Positions 35,266 to 42,834 of a DNA stretch of 64,000 nucleotides are shown one piece after another. The first letter of the stretch is position 1, and each line of letters starts with the position of its first letter. The notes under the pieces were generated by a model. The model saw only the letters and a program-made list of their open reading frames with translations, was not told the DNA's origin and searched no databases. The stretch is taken from positions 53,770 to 117,769 of the forward strand of contig NZ_ALXE01000028.1 in assembly GCF_000295955.2 (NCBI RefSeq). Direction: 5' to 3'. Position numbers and translations under genes: made by a program. This DNA is from Pantoea sp. A4 (GTDB taxonomy: Bacteria; Pseudomonadota; Gammaproteobacteria; Enterobacterales; Enterobacteriaceae).

Positions 35266-36680
35266 GATTTAAATCCTTGATTAATGAGAGCCAGAGCTGC
35301 TTCGCGATCGCTATTATCTGCAGAGGGCCTTACATCATGAATACGCGCAGCCTTCCAACTCACCATCGCAGACGTTGCTGTTATATTGCTGGTTTCGCCG
35401 CTGATAACACTGATTTTTACACCAGGGATCGCCTTTTCCAGATGTGCTTTAACTGTCAGGAGCGTTGAAGCGATGGAGGTATCTGCGTCTTTATCAAACA
35501 TCTCAACGGTGATATCCAGGCAGTCAATACCGTCTTTAGTGTCAATACGAATTGCATAATCCAGACAGCCGTGGAGCTGTTCAAGGAGTGCGGCTTCTAA
35601 ATCCCAGGCACAATAAGCGGCACCATTGAGGCTTAAAACATCACGTACGCGCCCAACAGGAATAATTTTTTGTCTGCCATCAGACTGGTAAGTTGAACGT
35701 ACCATATCGCCAGTGCGATAGCGTATGAGTGGCTTCTGTCCCTCATACAGATGAGTAATGACGAGTTCACCCATCACCTGACCTTGGGTGATGTCATAAC
35801 TTGTACCGCTGACAGGGTCGATAATTTCGTAGTAATTATTCAACGGTGTGGTGTACAGCTCACTGTCAGCTGCACAAACGGCAAGAATAGAGGATTCTTG
35901 CGAGGCATACATGCAGCTATAGACTTTTGCGCCCCATACATCGCCAATATTTCTTAAGAGAGAGGGAGTAGTAAGTTCACCCACGGTGAGAATAAGCTTC
36001 ACGCTGGTAGAGCCAGGTGATTGTCCTGAACTCTGCATAAAACGTGCAATGGCAATCGCGACGGCGGGAGTACAGACCAGCGCAGTGATTTGCAATTCAT
36101 TGATCAATGCCATCACTCGTTTCATACCTACAACCGGTGATCGAGGCCACATTTTGACTACGCCGTAGCCGAGGCTACGAAATACATCCTCAAAGGTATC
36201 GCCTGTTGAATGAAGTTCGGTAGGCCCCATAACGCCGACGATATGTTCAGAGCCGTATTGCTCAAAGATACTGCGATAATTGATAATAAGCGGAGTATTA
36301 TTATGGATTGAATCCGTTTCATTTCGTGGGCAAGGGGTGGGTTTGCCGGTGGTGCCGGTAGTTTCGTAATAAATCCAGCTCTTATGCATTGGGGCTGCCA
36401 CTAATGCTGCCCCCTGATTTCTTAGGTCATCTTTTGTGGTGAAAGGGATATTTGTCAGTTCATCAATTTTCAATGTGCTAATATCTGACGCAGTTAGCCC
36501 TTTTAAATGTTCTTTATAGAAGGGGGAGTTTTCAGAAACATACTTAATTACGTCTCTCAGTTTGTTATTTTGATGGCTTTTGAGTTGATCGAGGTTAATG
36601 TTTCCTTTGTAAAAATCACAATGCTGATCATAGGTTGCTTTTGCTTGTTTTATTTGTTCTTCTTTGAAAATGGCATACAT
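35262..36680 (-). CDS. Phenylacetate-CoA ligase-like adenylate-forming enzyme
   Basis: 472 residues from ATG at 36680 (aagga site; the frame upstream to 36722 is not conserved). PaaK-type AMP-binding enzyme: NSPFYKEHL near 52, the phosphate-binding YYETTGTTGKPTP (104-116), LTVGELTTPSLLRNI, YASQES (A5-like), LIRYRTGDMVR and GRVRDVLSLNG before the mobile C-terminal domain. It would activate a carboxylic acid as an acyl-adenylate and pass it to CoA, an amine or another acceptor. No carrier protein is encoded nearby, so a CoA thioester or amide product is more likely than a carrier-bound one. Confidence 0.85.
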   Translation of the reverse strand: MYAIFKEEQIKQAKATYDQHCDFYKGNINLDQLKSHQNNKLRDVIKYVSENSPFYKEHLKGLTASDISTLKIDELTNIPFTTKDDLRNQGAALVAAPMHKSWIYYETTGTTGKPTPCPRNETDSIHNNTPLIINYRSIFEQYGSEHIVGVMGPTELHSTGDTFEDVFRSLGYGVVKMWPRSPVVGMKRVMALINELQITALVCTPAVAIAIARFMQSSGQSPGSTSVKLILTVGELTTPSLLRNIGDVWGAKVYSCMYASQESSILAVCAADSELYTTPLNNYYEIIDPVSGTSYDITQGQVMGELVITHLYEGQKPLIRYRTGDMVRSTYQSDGRQKIIPVGRVRDVLSLNGAAYCAWDLEAALLEQLHGCLDYAIRIDTKDGIDCLDITVEMFDKDADTSIASTLLTVKAHLEKAIPGVKISVISGETSNITATSAMVSWKAARIHDVRPSADNSDREAALALINQGFKS

Positions 36681-36771
36681 GTTAATATTCCTTGCGAAAT
36701 TATTTTTACAGAAGAAAAGCAAAAGCCAGCAGCGTTTTACTGGTGACTTTCTGTTAGCTTATTGGTCTTGC

Positions 36772-37194
36772 TTAGCGGTAAAGTGGAAGGTTTCCAGTCA
36801 TTTTGGTGACTTTATTTTTAGGTCCGATAATTCCTATAGCGACCAATTCGATGTTGTTGCTTTTTACTGAGGATATTTTTTCGCCGTACTCTTCGTACGT
36901 TTTACAGGATTGGGCCAGTGCACTAAATGGCATCACATAGATATCATCGTCATTTTCCACCTTCGCTTGTATTTCTTGCAGGTATTCACCTGATGCCAGT
37001 AATACAGGAAGAGGGCTATAAATTACACCTGGGTAGTTTACATCGTCCAGGCTTTGCATGTCAGGACCAACAAGATTTTCCACCGTACGGCCAAAACTTA
37101 TGCCAATAACACTGGCTGCATTCATAGCAAGGCCGGCAGGAAGATCTTTATCGATAATAATCGTACAGCGTTGTTGGCTGGCATCAAATTTCAT
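36772..37194 (-). CDS. DUF2000 family protein
   Basis: 140 residues; aagga site. CTIIIDKDLPAGLAMNAASVIGISFGR at the start and YPGVIYSPLPVLLAS in the middle fit DUF2000, a small family with a peptidyl-tRNA-hydrolase-like fold and no established activity. A 91-nt gap separates it from the ligase gene, the widest in the operon, so an internal promoter or attenuation is possible. Conserved placement with Dabb and ligase genes would argue for an enzyme role. Confidence 0.7.
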   Translation of the reverse strand: MKFDASQQRCTIIIDKDLPAGLAMNAASVIGISFGRTVENLVGPDMQSLDDVNYPGVIYSPLPVLLASGEYLQEIQAKVENDDDIYVMPFSALAQSCKTYEEYGEKISSVKSNNIELVAIGIIGPKNKVTKMTGNLPLYR

Positions 37195-37211
37195 CTTAAT
37201 TCCTTGACAAG

Positions 37212-37580
37212 TTAGTGATTGTTTAGGGCTGCATTGTGGAGATCATTCAACACAGAAAGTAAACCCGTGTTTAAAGTAAAGTCACTGGGAAGCTCTATAT
37301 CTACCACCTTCCAATCCGCAATGAATTTCCATTTCCCTGCGCCTTTTTGATGGTCAGGGTGGATAATGTAAGCATCCAGTTCACTACGATTATTAAACAA
37401 ACCGATGACGATGAAATCTGCCGCAATATCACGCTTGGTGGTATTTCTGCCACAACTCCACCCTTTTATTTCATCAATATGATGAGGATGGGCACGCGTT
37501 GCGCGTTCTGCATCAATAGCCTCTAGTGAAGACCAGTTCCACGGATGTTTAAATGTAAACATAACGATATGCATTAGCAT
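37212..37580 (-). CDS. Dabb (stress-responsive A/B barrel) domain protein
   Basis: 122 residues from ATG at 37580 (aaggaagg upstream; ATG at 37574 is possible). MHIVMFTFKHPW followed by a helix with HPHHIDEIKGWSCGRNT, then DFIVIGLFNNRSELDAYIIHPDHQK, is the dimeric alpha/beta-barrel pattern with the conserved HP-H motif. Some relatives are cyclases (olivetolic acid cyclase), others of unknown role. First gene of the eight-gene operon; the divergent Lrp-type gene begins 163 nt away. Confidence 0.8.
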   Translation of the reverse strand: MLMHIVMFTFKHPWNWSSLEAIDAERATRAHPHHIDEIKGWSCGRNTTKRDIAADFIVIGLFNNRSELDAYIIHPDHQKGAGKWKFIADWKVVDIELPSDFTLNTGLLSVLNDLHNAALNNH

Positions 37581-37742
37581 GCGATTAAGCCTTCCTTCAT
37601 GCCTTGGGTGATAACTCCTTGAGAAACCAGAAACAGTATGCGGCATCTAAATAGAAAATTGTTACCTATATTATTTACTTATTGCCAGGAATTAGGTGAG
37701 AATGACCTGTTTTTTGCTTAAAAAGGAAAGGAGTTTCCCATC
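37581..37742. promoter_or_regulatory. Divergent promoter region of the Dabb operon and the Lrp-type gene
   Basis: 162 nt, strongly AT-rich around 37650-37730, with TATATTATTTAC-like and ttattgcc elements. The regulator gene reads right and the biosynthetic operon left. Such an arrangement usually means control of the operon by the neighbouring regulator; no specific Lrp site is claimed. Confidence 0.5.
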
Positions 37743-38210
37743 ATGGCACTTAGTCCGACAGATATGAAGATTCTCAAGTTGCTACAAGATGATGCCCGCG
37801 TGACCAACCAGGAACTGGCAGAAAAGATCGGCATGTCGGCCTCACCTTGCTGGCGCAAAGTGCGCAAGCTTGAGGAAGATGAAGTGATTCAGGGCTATCG
37901 CGCGGTGCTCAACCGTAAAAAGATTGGTTTGGGCGTGATGGTGTTTATCCGCGTGGCGATTGATAGTCACAGTGAAGCCGAAGCACGAAAATTTGAGCAA
38001 GAAGTCACGGCGCTAGAAGACGTGGTGGCCTGCTACAGCATCGGCGGAGACGCCGATTTCCTGCTGCAAGTGGTCGCGCCCGATCTCGACTATTATGCCG
38101 ATTTCGCCATGTCCGTGGTGCGCAGGCTGCCAGGCATTAAAGAGATGCAGAGTATGTTTGTGTTGAAAGAGATTAAGCCGCTGGTAACGTATCCGATTAA
38201 AAAGGGGTGA
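37743..38210 (+). CDS. Lrp/AsnC family transcriptional regulator
   Basis: 155 residues; aaaggagt site. HTH: DMKILKLLQDDARVTNQELAEKIGMSASPCWRKVRKLEED, then the RAM effector domain with GVMVFIRVAIDSHSEAEARKFEQEV and FLLQVVAPDLDYYADF. Such regulators sense amino acids. It is divergent from the biosynthetic operon, so it is the best candidate for controlling it and perhaps the exporter in response to the product. Its base composition is like the core genome rather than the AT-rich operon. Confidence 0.9.
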   Translation: MALSPTDMKILKLLQDDARVTNQELAEKIGMSASPCWRKVRKLEEDEVIQGYRAVLNRKKIGLGVMVFIRVAIDSHSEAEARKFEQEVTALEDVVACYSIGGDADFLLQVVAPDLDYYADFAMSVVRRLPGIKEMQSMFVLKEIKPLVTYPIKKG

Positions 38211-38262
38211 GGGGGATTATTGTCGGGGCGGCGATGTCAGCATCAAGATCAAATCAGAAAGC

Positions 38263-38291
38263 AAAAACCGCTTAAGTGACCTTAAGCGGCT
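38263..38291 (-). terminator. Terminator of the MFS gene (copy 1 of a repeated hairpin)
   Basis: Stem ccgcttaag/cttaagcgg with a tgac loop; on the minus strand it is followed by a U run (from aaaaa at 38263-38267). It lies 16 nt past the MFS stop codon. Almost the same hairpin terminates the tRNA-Asn gene 1.6 kb away. Confidence 0.75.
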
Positions 38292-38306
38292 CCCGATAGA
38301 CGCGCA

Positions 38307-39494
38307 CTAAGCATTAACCTCAGCAACGTCAGCGTTAAAGTAGCGGTAAAAATAGAGGCTAAGTGCACCTCCAGCGACAGCAGAAATGAAGAGTGAGTGG
38401 TTAATACCATAACGATGCGCGAGCATACCCCAAAAGATCGAACCTGATGCCGCTCCCAGATAAACCGAGAAGAAATAGACCGAGAGCCCAAAGGCGCGCT
38501 GCTGTGGAGAAAACGTTCTGGTAAAGAGAACATTCAACTTCACCAGAATGACAAAGGTGCATAATCCACATATCAACATACTGATACTGGTGGAGGTCAA
38601 CTCAGCCGGGAATGTCATCAATAACAGCAATGCGTAGAGCATCAGTAACGCTGCAACCTGATAACTGGCCGAGATTCGCGGTAATTTGTGGACGAACAGC
38701 GTTCCGCCTATCGCACCTAATCCCATCATCATTGAGAAAGCAGATATCACAGGAACCTGTTGGTTTAATAACGTGTAGTTTTGCGCGATTGACGGTGTGA
38801 GCACCTGTAAACTGCAACAACAGAAGGCCACGGCATAAGCGATGCCGATCAACTTGAAAGGTATTTTCTGCAATGCGGGAGATGTTTTTTCCCCTGAATG
38901 TGATAATAACCATGCCCCCTTATCCAGAACCACGATGGTAAAGGCTGCCCACAGTGTAGCGATAGCGCCTATTGCTGCGGGAAGTGTCGGAAGGTTAAAC
39001 CTCAGAATCAGTGCTAATAACCGCGGACTCAGGAGGCGGGCAATATTCACCGCCATGCCGTGTACTGACAGGACGGATTCGGTTTTCTCTACGGGAAAAA
39101 GCGAGATTATGGTCGCCTGATAGGAGGGGCCACGAATCGCAATCCCGGTATTCATCAGGAGCAGAGAAAGCAAACCCAGCGTAAAATTCACTGCATGACT
39201 AAAATAGTCATACGCCAGAATTAGCCCGGCCAACACAAAAACTTGCCCAATGAGATGTAACCCTTTGCGTGAAAATTTATCCCCTAAGTAACCCACAAAC
39301 AGAGTGAGCAGAGCAAAAGGGATATTAGTGGCAAAATACACCCAAAAGGCGTTGTCTGACGTAAGCTGACTCCAGCTCCAGGCGAAGAGCAGGGTCTGAA
39401 TCTGATTAACAAGTTGCAGCGCCAGCGTTCCAGACCAGTAGGCAGCAAACGTCCGGTTTCTCATAAGATTGACAGTGACCATCCTGGTACTCAC
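38307..39494 (-). CDS. MFS transporter
   Basis: 395 residues, about twelve helices; start GTG at 39494 with agaga upstream (ATG at 39482 or 39464 are alternatives). GYLGDKFSRKGLHLIGQ after helix 2 is the MFS loop motif and GPSYQATIISLFPVEK is typical of the enterobactin-exporter-like (EntS) and macrolide-efflux-like group. A role as product exporter for the adjacent biosynthetic operon is possible. It stands between two near-identical terminator hairpins. Confidence 0.82.
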   Translation of the reverse strand: MSTRMVTVNLMRNRTFAAYWSGTLALQLVNQIQTLLFAWSWSQLTSDNAFWVYFATNIPFALLTLFVGYLGDKFSRKGLHLIGQVFVLAGLILAYDYFSHAVNFTLGLLSLLLMNTGIAIRGPSYQATIISLFPVEKTESVLSVHGMAVNIARLLSPRLLALILRFNLPTLPAAIGAIATLWAAFTIVVLDKGAWLLSHSGEKTSPALQKIPFKLIGIAYAVAFCCCSLQVLTPSIAQNYTLLNQQVPVISAFSMMMGLGAIGGTLFVHKLPRISASYQVAALLMLYALLLLMTFPAELTSTSISMLICGLCTFVILVKLNVLFTRTFSPQQRAFGLSVYFFSVYLGAASGSIFWGMLAHRYGINHSLFISAVAGGALSLYFYRYFNADVAEVNA

Positions 39495-39861
39495 AGTAAA
39501 ATTTCTCTCTGGTGAAAAACTGATCTGCCCACGTCACGACCCATGGATTCAGGCAATCAATATTGATACCGCTTGTGGCACGCAGTGGGTTCGACTTAGT
39601 CCCTATTGCACTATTAATGTCTAACGATCCGCAATGTATTCTTTTGAATAAGACTATCTCTAATAAGCAATTAGAATTTGCTGACGCGGTTTTCCATATT
39701 CACACATTTTTATTCTCATAATAATGCATGGCGTTGCAGAGCGTTTTTTACGGTGGATGTGAGAATGTTCAGGCAGCAGGCTACGCGGGTACTCAAGTTT
39801 TTTGAAGGAGGGGGCGTAATCAAGTGGTCCTGTCGAAGGAGCTGTGATGTTGCTGGCGATG
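39495..39861. other. Intergenic region between the MFS gene and the tRNA-Asn terminator
   Basis: About 370 AT-rich nt. I see no supported gene; one open frame (39678-39974) runs into the antisense of the tRNA gene and is rejected. The MFS promoter should lie at its left end. Confidence 0.6.
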
Positions 39862-39900
39862 AAAACAAAAAAAACCGCTTAAGTTGCCTTAAGCGGTTTT
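39862..39900 (-). terminator. Terminator of tRNA-Asn (copy 2 of the repeated hairpin)
   Basis: Twelve-base-pair stem aaaccgcttaag/cttaagcggttt with a ttgc loop, 10 nt beyond the tRNA 3' end on the minus strand; the A-rich stretch at 39862-39874 gives its U run. Confidence 0.85.
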
Positions 39901-39909
39901 CTCTAAATT

Positions 39910-39985
39910 TGGCTCCTCTGACTGGACTCGAACCAGTGACATACGGATTAACAGTCCGCCGTTCTACCGACTGAACTACAGAGGA
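39910..39985 (-). tRNA. tRNA-Asn (anticodon GTT)
   Basis: On the minus strand the 76 nt read TCCTCTG (acceptor), GTTCAGTCGGTAGAAC (D arm), anticodon stem-loop with ctGTTaa, TTCGA in the T loop, CAGAGGA closing the acceptor, then discriminator G and encoded CCA. All stems pair. It matches the enterobacterial tRNA-Asn, a common island integration site, but no integrase gene is seen next to it. Confidence 0.97.
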
Positions 39986-40143
39986 ATCGGTTGATGCGGC
40001 GCATATTAGCGATGCGAGACGCAGGCGTCAAAGGCTATTTTACTCTGGTGCGTTCAAGTGCTGCTTTTGCCAGCAAATAAGGCTAAAAATCACCACTTTG
40101 CACAGATTTAACCCGATTTTCGGCAAACGAAAGGCGCTTATGT

Positions 40144-40171
40144 GCAGAGTGATATTGCTCTGCGCTTTTTG
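40144..40171 (+). terminator. Possible terminator upstream of the second monooxygenase gene
   Basis: Six-base-pair stem gcagag/ctctgc with an 8-nt loop and then gcttttt. No gene ends just before it on this strand, so it may be a relic or part of a leader. Confidence 0.3.
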
Positions 40172-40238
40172 TTGGTGGTGCCGGATCTGTGCGGCGAATT
40201 ATGTTGGGGGATAATTTACCTCTGTTAAGGAACAGGTT

Positions 40239-41561
40239 TTGAGCGAACAGAAACGCAGGCGTCTAAAGACGCTGGTGGGTGCGGGTAACGTGGTCACGGC
40301 AACCAACGATCTGCAACGCGGCTATGGCGTGGCGCGGGCGGCCAAACTGGCACAGATTGCCGAACGGGAGAAAATCACCGGGTTGTTTACCGCCGATTTA
40401 CTTCAGGCCGATCCGGCTGGGCTCGCGGGAGTGACCGGGAGTCAGGACCCGCTGATGGCACTGGCGGCGATCAGCCAGGCCACCGCCGATATTGGCCTGG
40501 TTGCCACCGTCAGCACCAGTTGGCTGCATCCTTATCACCTGGCACGGCAGATGGCGACGTTAGACCACCTGAGCGGTGGCCGGGCGGCGTGGAACGCAGT
40601 GACTTCATCGGTGGGTGAAGAGAACTTTGGCAATGAGCCACTGCCAGCGCCCGATGAACGCTATGCCCGTGCCAGTGAATTTATTCGTGCCTACAATGCG
40701 TTGTTCGATGCCAACGACCCCGCCGCCGTGCAGCGTAAATCCAGCGGCGGGATCAGTATTGATCCGCAGAAACTCCATCCCATCCATTTTCGCGGTGACT
40801 ACATTCAGGTCGCTGGCCCGTTAAATGTGCCGCCGCCGCCGCAAAGACGCCCGGTCCAGTTCCAGGCGGGTCAGTCTGAGGCGGGCATCAATCTCGGTGC
40901 GCGCTATGCAGAGGTTATTTACACCTCTCAGCCCACGCTGGCGGATGCTCAGCAGTTTGTGGCAGAGGTACAGCGCCGCGCCGTCAGCTTTGGTCGGGCA
41001 GGGCGGCTACCGCTGTTTATGAACTCGTTCCATGCCATTATCGGAGAAAGTGAGGCCGGGGTAGAACGTCGTTTGCAGGAAAAATATGACCGCATCGACT
41101 ATCAGCAAGGGCGTTTACGCCTGGCGGATATGCTGGGCGGTGAAGTCGATCTGTCTGAGCTGACGCTGGATGCGCCGATCCCCTCCGCGCTGATACCGGA
41201 CGTTTCGCAAGTTTATCGTCGTCAGGGGCGTGCGCAGATCTTCCGCAACTTTGCCCTGCAAGGATTGACGCTGCGTGAACTGATTATCAAGGCGGAAGAG
41301 ACCGGGCATTGGTTTGTCGCCGGTGTGCCAGAACAGCTCGCCGATGCCATTGAAGAGCGCTATAACGCGGGAGTGCTGGATGTCATCTCGCTACATGGAC
41401 TGGGCAACCCCGATCAGGAAGATCTGTTGATCAATGGGTTACTGCCTGAGCTGCGTCGGCGTGGCCTGTTGGATAGCGACTATGTAGGGGCGGATTTCCG
41501 TTCAAACCTCGAACTGGCATCGCTGCCAGGCTGGCAGCTTGCGGTGCCGTTCAGCAACTGA
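40239..41561 (+). CDS. NtaA/SnaA/DszA family FMN-dependent monooxygenase (second copy)
   Basis: 440 residues from TTG at 40239 (aagga site upstream). Same family as the enzyme at 14.5 kb but clearly divergent: [40 protein letters not shown], and RPVQFQAGQSEAGINLGARYAEVIYTSQP. It needs reduced FMN from a separate reductase. It stands alone between tRNA-Asn and an iron-uptake pair, without transporter genes. Substrate unknown. Confidence 0.87.
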   Translation: MSEQKRRRLKTLVGAGNVVTATNDLQRGYGVARAAKLAQIAEREKITGLFTADLLQADPAGLAGVTGSQDPLMALAAISQATADIGLVATVSTSWLHPYHLARQMATLDHLSGGRAAWNAVTSSVGEENFGNEPLPAPDERYARASEFIRAYNALFDANDPAAVQRKSSGGISIDPQKLHPIHFRGDYIQVAGPLNVPPPPQRRPVQFQAGQSEAGINLGARYAEVIYTSQPTLADAQQFVAEVQRRAVSFGRAGRLPLFMNSFHAIIGESEAGVERRLQEKYDRIDYQQGRLRLADMLGGEVDLSELTLDAPIPSALIPDVSQVYRRQGRAQIFRNFALQGLTLRELIIKAEETGHWFVAGVPEQLADAIEERYNAGVLDVISLHGLGNPDQEDLLINGLLPELRRRGLLDSDYVGADFRSNLELASLPGWQLAVPFSN

Positions 41562-41586
41562 GCCGCATGAGTCTGCGGCTCAGAAG

Positions 41587-42690
41587 TCAATTGTGTGTCC
41601 AGTAGGTGCCGGTTTCCGGAATCGGCAGAAATTGCTGATTCATCTCCCTTATCGTCTCTTCAGGGGAGAGATCGTGGAACAGCTGCGGATGGAACGTTTT
41701 AGCAAAGAATTCCGCTGCCAGTAGGTGCCACGGGCTCATATAGTAATTCTGCCAGAAGGCGTAGGCATGATGTTGTTGCACTGCGGGCAAAGCTGAAGCC
41801 ATGGTGTCTTGCGATAAGGCACGCAAGAACGTGGTTTTGGCTTGATCTGCATTCACCAGCGGACCCAGTTGCAGCTCGGAGGCGTCATCCGGGCCAGACG
41901 CTCCGGTGGCAATGTAGATATCGGGGTTGGCGGCAATCACGGCTTCAGGATTCAACTGACCAAATACGGCAGGAAAACGGCCTGCGGCAATGTTGTCTCC
42001 GCCCGCGAAGGCGATCAAGTCAGCCAGATTACCGTGCGCGACCGTGGTGCAGCATTCCGCTTTCTTACCAAGGTGTAGTTGCAACATGACTTTAGGTTTG
42101 GTGCCGCGCCACTGCTCAAGGCGATCGCGAATGTGCTGCATATGTTGTTGATAGAACGCAATAAAGCGTTCAGCTTTCGCCTCATCGCCGAGTGCCGCAC
42201 CCAGTGTGCGCAGGCTGGTAACCGTATTGGCGAGTGGGTTCACGCGAAAATCGAGAAACAGCACCGGAATATTTAGCGCTTGTAGCTGCTGCATAAACTG
42301 CGCGTTATTGGGTGGGGTGCGTGCATAGACGGGCAGGATCACCAAGTCAGGCCGTAGGGCGATAACCTTTTCAACATTAAGCTGCGAGAAGTTGGAATTG
42401 CCAATCTGGGGGATTTTGCCAATGGCGGGAAACGCTTTGACGTAACGATCCCATGTTTGTTTATCAAGATTACGCAGATCCGCCGGCCAGCCGACTACCC
42501 GTTTAGCCGGATTACCCTCTTCTACCAGTGCGAGGGTATAAATCATCCGGCTTTCGCCGATCACGATTCGCTGCGGGTTGTCCGGAACGTCGACCCGTCG
42601 ATGCAGACTGTCAGTGAGGGTTTTGCTTTGCGATACCAGGGGTAAAAGCAACAGCAATGTCATTAGCACTCTTTTCATCTTGTTACTCAT
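41587..42690 (-). CDS. Periplasmic iron-siderophore-type binding protein (FecB/FepB-like)
   Basis: About 367 residues from ATG at 42690 (starts at 42714 or 42678 are possible; none has a strong ribosome site). A signal peptide MKRVLMTLLLLLPLVSQS precedes a TroA-type fold: RRVDVPDNPQRIVIG, SQLNVEKVIALRPDLVILP, and a second lobe with GGDNIAAGRFPAVFGQLNPEAVIAANPDIYIATG. Such proteins carry ferric siderophores, haem or B12 to an ABC permease, which is not encoded here. It follows a TonB receptor gene on the same strand. Confidence 0.82.
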   Translation of the reverse strand: MSNKMKRVLMTLLLLLPLVSQSKTLTDSLHRRVDVPDNPQRIVIGESRMIYTLALVEEGNPAKRVVGWPADLRNLDKQTWDRYVKAFPAIGKIPQIGNSNFSQLNVEKVIALRPDLVILPVYARTPPNNAQFMQQLQALNIPVLFLDFRVNPLANTVTSLRTLGAALGDEAKAERFIAFYQQHMQHIRDRLEQWRGTKPKVMLQLHLGKKAECCTTVAHGNLADLIAFAGGDNIAAGRFPAVFGQLNPEAVIAANPDIYIATGASGPDDASELQLGPLVNADQAKTTFLRALSQDTMASALPAVQQHHAYAFWQNYYMSPWHLLAAEFFAKTFHPQLFHDLSPEETIREMNQQFLPIPETGTYWTHN

Positions 42691-42792
42691 CGTGGGCACG
42701 GCCATAAAAGGCATTGCGCGGCAAAAGAGAGGTTAATTACCCGTCTGTAACGTAAATTAATCAATCACAGGCGAGGTTATCGCCTTGACAGA

Positions 42793-42815
42793 CAACTCCC
42801 CTGGCCGGGGAGTTG
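42793..42815 (-). terminator. Hairpin between the TonB receptor and the binding-protein gene
   Basis: Nine-base-pair stem caactcccc/ggggagttg with a 5-nt loop, 20 nt past the receptor stop codon. No U run follows, so it may attenuate or stabilise the receptor mRNA rather than terminate fully. Confidence 0.4.
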
Positions 42816-42834
42816 ACAGATCAAACGCCTTGTA

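Noticed and set aside
39910..39985. tRNA-Asn as an attachment site of an integrated island
   Set aside because: No integrase and no repeated tRNA 3' end were found within the window; only the terminator hairpin is duplicated.
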